DNA of 64,000 bases from CAUTUX01 sp963532875 (GTDB taxonomy: Bacteria > Bacillota > Clostridia > Christensenellales > CAG-917): NCBI GenBank assembly GCA_963532875.1, contig CAUSLO010000001.1:1-64000 (forward strand). The letters are read 5' to 3'. Below, one piece after another: positions 60,928 to 64,000 of the stretch. Under the pieces are notes generated by a model, which searched no databases, had not been told where the DNA came from, and saw nothing but the letters and a program-made list of their open reading frames with translations. Numbering within the stretch: the first letter of the stretch is position 1; every line of letters begins with the position of its first letter. Both the position numbers and the translations under genes were made by a program.

Positions 60928-61984
60928 AGATTGTTGATAAAAGAGCAAGGTATGCTACAAACCCAGCGATGAGAATGCCACCTTGCCAACGTCTAAATTT
61001 ACCAGATATTAATGTGGGGAAGAGTGCTAATGAACATGTCGCTAAACAAAATGGTAAATCTAGTTGTAACGTTTGAGTACTTACAGGCAATGCCTTGCCA
61101 GAAATAAAGGCACAAATAGGTAGAATTAAAGTTATATCAATTATATTAGCCCCAATTACATTTCCTATGGATAAGTCAGATTTCTTTTGAGCAATAGATG
61201 TTATTGTAGTTACTAATTCAGGTAAAGAAGTTCCGACGGCAATTATAGTTACTGCAATTATACGAGAAGATACACCGACGCCAAGTGCGAATTTTTCGCC
61301 AAATATAACAAGCAGTTCAGCTCCGCCGATAATTCCGCCAACGCCAAAGAAGAAGTAAAAAAGATTAGTAAATACTTCTTTTTTTGAGGTTTTTGATTTG
61401 AGTTTAAGTTTAATGATTTTACCATTACCAAGTAACTTAAATTCGTTACTACTATGTACATAGTTGTATTCATCAACATCAATCGTGTTAGCAAGACAAA
61501 ATTTCTTTTTATATTGACGCATCGTCATTAAAATGTTTTCGATGATAAATATTACGAATATTCCAATTGGGATTAGACTGTAATACAAATTAAGTTCTTT
61601 TTTTGTAAATACTATTAACCATAGTGAAAGTATTGCAATAACCAATAAGAAAAATTTAGCGATATATTCTCTGCGTTTAATAGCCATTGGTATAAACAAA
61701 ATTGATAATGCCATTATAAGGGCGATATTGGCATTTACAGAGCCAATAGCATTACCTATTGCAATATCTACCTTGCCCTGACTAGCAGCGATTGAAGATA
61801 CGATTATTTCGGGTAAAGTAGTTACAAACGAAACAAGAGTAGCCCCAATAATGAATCGAGGGACACCAAGTTTTTCAGCAATCCAAGATACGCTTTTTAC
61901 AAATGTATCACCACCGAAAATAATTAGTATTAGACCAATTACAATTAAGACAAAAAACAGTGTAATGCTTGTTGCTGACGCCAT
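60920..61984 (-). CDS. Calcium/sodium (CaCA-family) antiporter, YrbG-like
   Basis: A 354-residue membrane protein with the two alpha-repeats of cation/Ca2+ exchangers: GATLVSFVTTLPEIIVSS with IGNAIGSVNANIALIMA in the first half, and AVGTSLPELVTTITS with IGNVIGANIIDITLIL in the second. The Glu of each repeat, which binds the cation, is present. A polar cytoplasmic loop lies between the halves (about 160-210). Exports Ca2+ or other cations in exchange for Na+ or H+. The 3' end overlaps that of the AEC gene. Confidence 0.92.
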   Translation of the reverse strand: MASATSITLFFVLIVIGLILIIFGGDTFVKSVSWIAEKLGVPRFIIGATLVSFVTTLPEIIVSSIAASQGKVDIAIGNAIGSVNANIALIMALSILFIPMAIKRREYIAKFFLLVIAILSLWLIVFTKKELNLYYSLIPIGIFVIFIIENILMTMRQYKKKFCLANTIDVDEYNYVHSSNEFKLLGNGKIIKLKLKSKTSKKEVFTNLFYFFFGVGGIIGGAELLVIFGEKFALGVGVSSRIIAVTIIAVGTSLPELVTTITSIAQKKSDLSIGNVIGANIIDITLILPICAFISGKALPVSTQTLQLDLPFCLATCSLALFPTLISGKFRRWQGGILIAGFVAYLALLSTIFN

Positions 61985-62097
61985 ACAAGTATTGTATATA
62001 ATATATAAAATAAATTAAAGTACCAGCACGAAGTTAGTGTAATTCATTTTTAATTTATATATTGGAAATGCTATACTTTACATGTTATTAAACAGCG

Positions 62098-62107
62098 AGG
62101 AGGTGAT
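62098..62107 (+). promoter_or_regulatory. Near-perfect Shine-Dalgarno that sets the rpsU start
   Basis: AGGAGGTGAT is fully complementary to the 3' end of 16S rRNA and lies 4 nt before ATG 62112. It rules out the upstream start at 62082. Confidence 0.85.
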
Positions 62108-62111
62108 ATTG

Positions 62112-62297
62112 ATGTCTAGAGTAGAAGCAAAAGAAAACGAAACATTAGAAATGACACTTAGAAGATGGAAAAGAAGATGTGCTCATGATGGTATCATTGG
62201 TGACCTTCGCAGAAAAGAAGCATACGAAAAACCAAGTGTTAAAAAGAAAAAGAAAGCAGAAGCAGCACGTAAAAGAATGTTCGCAAAACAAAGATAA
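62112..62297 (+). CDS. rpsU: Ribosomal protein S21
   Basis: A 61-residue S21 starting MSRVEAKENETLEMTLRRWKRRC and ending in a Lys/Arg-rich tail with ARKRMFAKQR. The core LRRWKRRCAHDGIIGDLRRKEAYEKP matches Firmicute S21. The start at 62112 follows a strong ribosome binding site. It is alone between the antiporter (divergent) and pckG (same direction, 175 bp downstream). Confidence 0.95.
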   Translation: MSRVEAKENETLEMTLRRWKRRCAHDGIIGDLRRKEAYEKPSVKKKKKAEAARKRMFAKQR

Positions 62298-62391
62298 TTA
62301 AACGTTTAAATTTTCAATTTTTAAACATATGAGTAACAAATCCGTATAAAGTACGTTGTTTTATTTTATCCAAATCGAGATATTCGCTTTA

Positions 62392-62421
62392 TTGACTAAA
62401 ACCTTCAGAATAAAGTATAAT
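62392..62421 (+). promoter_or_regulatory. Sigma-A-type promoter for pckG
   Basis: TTGACT (62392-62397) and TATAAT (62416-62421), spacing 18 bp. Both hexamers are near or at consensus. Transcription would start about 62428, leaving a 45-nt leader. Confidence 0.75.
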
Positions 62422-62433
62422 TTAAGTGATTTG

Positions 62434-62454
62434 TTTTCTCAATGTTTGAGAAAA
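62434..62454 (+). promoter_or_regulatory. Stem-loop in the pckG leader
   Basis: TTTTCTCAA (62434-62442), loop TGT, TTGAGAAAA (62446-62454): a perfect 9-bp stem just before the ribosome binding site AAGGAG (62458-62463). It could affect mRNA stability or translation of pckG. Confidence 0.55.
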
Positions 62455-62472
62455 ATTAAGGAGAAAAAAAAG

Positions 62473-64000
62473 ATGGAATTTTTAAGTAAAGGTCTAACAA
62501 AATTTGTTAATGATTCAGTGGCATTATGTAAACCTGATAAGGTTGTTTTAATTGACGGATCGGAGGAGCAATTAGAACAATTAAGAGCAGAAGCATGTTC
62601 AACTGGTGAGATAATTAAATTAAATGAAGAGAAACTACCTGGGTGCTATTTGCACAGAACTAAAGAAAATGACGTCGCACGTGTAGAAGGTAGGACATTT
62701 ATTTGCACAAAGAAAAAAGAAAACGCTGGACCAACAAACAACTGGATGGCTTCTAAAGAAGCATATGCAATGTTAGAAAAACTTTACGATGGAGCAATGA
62801 AAGGAAGAACAATGTATATCATTCCATATTCAATGGGAGCAGTTGGCTCACCATTCTCAAAAATTGGTATTGAATTAACAGACTCAATATATGTCGTTTT
62901 AAACATGAATATAATGACAAGAGTTGGACAAAAAGTTTTAGATCAACTTGGAAAGAGCAACGATTTTGTAAGAGGTTTGCACGCAAAGGCAGATATTGAC
63001 GCAGAAAAGAGATATATTTGTCAGTTTCCTGAAGACAATATGATTATGTCAGTTAACTCAGGATACGGCGGAAACGTCCTACTAGGAAAGAAGTGTTTTG
63101 CACTTAGAATCGCTTCTTATTTAGGTAACAAGGAAGGTTGGCTTGCTGAACATATGTTGATTTTATGTTTAGAAAAACCAAACGGGGAAAAGAGATATAT
63201 CGCAGCGGCATTCCCATCTGCTTGCGGAAAGACAAATTTAGCAATGTTAATTCCACCAAAAGAATTTGCCGATAAGGGATATAAAGTATATACAATTGGT
63301 GATGACATTGCATGGATTAAAATCAAAGATGGAAAGATGTATGCAGTAAACCCGGAGAATGGTTTCTTTGGAGTTGCACCAGGAACAAATGAGAAGTCAA
63401 ATCCTAATGCTTTAGCATCTACAAGAAAGAATACAATCTTTACTAACGTTGTTCACAATACAAAAGACAATACTGTATGGTGGGAAGGATTGGATAAAAA
63501 TCCACCAAAAGAAGCAATAGACTGGAAGGGAAATCCTTGGACAGAAAAAGAAAGAGCAGAAGGCATTAAGGGAGCACACCCAAATTCAAGATTTACTGCA
63601 CCTGCAATTAATTGCCCATGTATTTCTGAAGATTTTGAAAATCCACAAGGTGTACCATTAGATGCAATAATTTTTGGTGGAAGAAGAGCAAAGACAGCAC
63701 CATTAGTATATGAAGCAAGAAGTTGGAATCATGGTGTATTTATTGGATCCATAATGGCTTCTGAAACGACAGCAGCAGCAAGCGGAGCAGTTGGTGTTGT
63801 TAGACGTGATCCTATGGCAATGTTACCATTCTGTGGTTACAATATGGGTGATTACTTTAATCATTGGATTAAATTAGGTAAAAAAGTAAAACATCAACCT
63901 AAGTTCTTCAATGTAAACTGGTTTAGAACAGACGAAAAAGGTAACTTCCTATGGCCTGGGTTCGGAGACAACATGAGAGTTCTAGATTGGATTATCAAAA
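62473..64000 (+). CDS. pckG: Phosphoenolpyruvate carboxykinase (GTP), 3'-truncated by the window
   Basis: Interconverts oxaloacetate and PEP with GTP/GDP. In anaerobes it often runs towards oxaloacetate to fix CO2 and make nucleotide triphosphate. 509 of about 600 residues are present, open to the right edge. Visible landmarks are NNWMASKEAYAML, YIIPYSMG, MSVNSGYGGN, the P-loop FPSACGKTN (A250-N255), IGDDIAWIK, and APAINCPCISEDFENPQGVP with IFGGRRAKTAPLV. AAGGAG lies 9 nt before ATG 62473. The GTP type is shown by the ACGKTN loop and overall layout; the ATP-type (pckA) enzyme differs. Confidence 0.95.
   Translation, partial: MEFLSKGLTKFVNDSVALCKPDKVVLIDGSEEQLEQLRAEACSTGEIIKLNEEKLPGCYLHRTKENDVARVEGRTFICTKKKENAGPTNNWMASKEAYAMLEKLYDGAMKGRTMYIIPYSMGAVGSPFSKIGIELTDSIYVVLNMNIMTRVGQKVLDQLGKSNDFVRGLHAKADIDAEKRYICQFPEDNMIMSVNSGYGGNVLLGKKCFALRIASYLGNKEGWLAEHMLILCLEKPNGEKRYIAAAFPSACGKTNLAMLIPPKEFADKGYKVYTIGDDIAWIKIKDGKMYAVNPENGFFGVAPGTNEKSNPNALASTRKNTIFTNVVHNTKDNTVWWEGLDKNPPKEAIDWKGNPWTEKERAEGIKGAHPNSRFTAPAINCPCISEDFENPQGVPLDAIIFGGRRAKTAPLVYEARSWNHGVFIGSIMASETTAAASGAVGVVRRDPMAMLPFCGYNMGDYFNHWIKLGKKVKHQPKFFNVNWFRTDEKGNFLWPGFGDNMRVLDWIIK

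Noticed and set aside
1..64000. tRNA, rRNA, CRISPR array, insertion sequence or prophage
   Set aside because: Looked for on both strands; no cloverleaf, rRNA segment, spaced direct repeats, transposase or phage structural gene was seen.

Overview
The window is AT-rich, uses the standard code, and carries strong GGAGG-type ribosome binding sites, tight ATGA gene overlaps, many lipobox lipoproteins, a TPP riboswitch, a zinc-ribbon L28, and the gene order gmk-rpoZ-coaBC-priA-def-fmt-rsmB-rlmN-rsgA-rpe. Together these point to a Gram-positive (monoderm) Firmicute, most likely an anaerobic Clostridia-like lineage, possibly an uncultured gut bacterium. I cannot place it to genus.

Layout. 1-1.4 kb: the 3' end of an unknown gene and an ORF6N-domain gene. 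1.67-5.36 kb: a TPP riboswitch with an intrinsic terminator, then a five-gene operon (methyltransferase, YkoF/MTH1187-type thiamine-binding protein, ThiXYZ-like ABC importer). 5.5-5.9 kb: a decayed aldo/keto reductase. 6.07-15.3 kb: a ten-gene housekeeping operon for nucleotide, CoA, replication restart, translation and ribosome functions. The PrpC phosphatase and PASTA kinase genes that usually sit between rlmN and rsgA are missing. 15.3-17.0 kb: rpmB and a Schlafen/AlbA_2-type regulator on the minus strand.

17.1-30.1 kb: a compact plus-strand cluster. It encodes a FecB/FecCD/FecC-type metal-chelate importer, two paralogous transglutaminase-like lipoproteins, a 1244-residue lipoprotein, and a nitrogenase-superfamily reductase. 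The reductase has a NifH-like ATPase with both cluster cysteines, an unusually short NifD-like protein with three cysteines, and a cysteine-poor NifK-like protein. The arrangement suggests import of a metal chelate or metallo-tetrapyrrole followed by ATP-driven reduction inside the cell. The substrate is unknown.

30.1-33.3 kb: an ORF6N pseudogene, dtd (minus), and a cytoplasmic GH20 hexosaminidase translationally coupled to a PIG-L deacetylase. 33.4-59.8 kb: one uninterrupted 8793-codon gene for a giant lipoprotein. It has about 15 diverged repeats of one module, Tyr-rich inserts, and a C-terminal array of Ig-like domains. 59.9-64 kb: AEC transporter, CaCA antiporter (minus), rpsU, and the 5' part of pckG.

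The two loci most likely to be undescribed are the nitrogenase-like reductase/importer/transglutaminase cluster and the giant modular lipoprotein.
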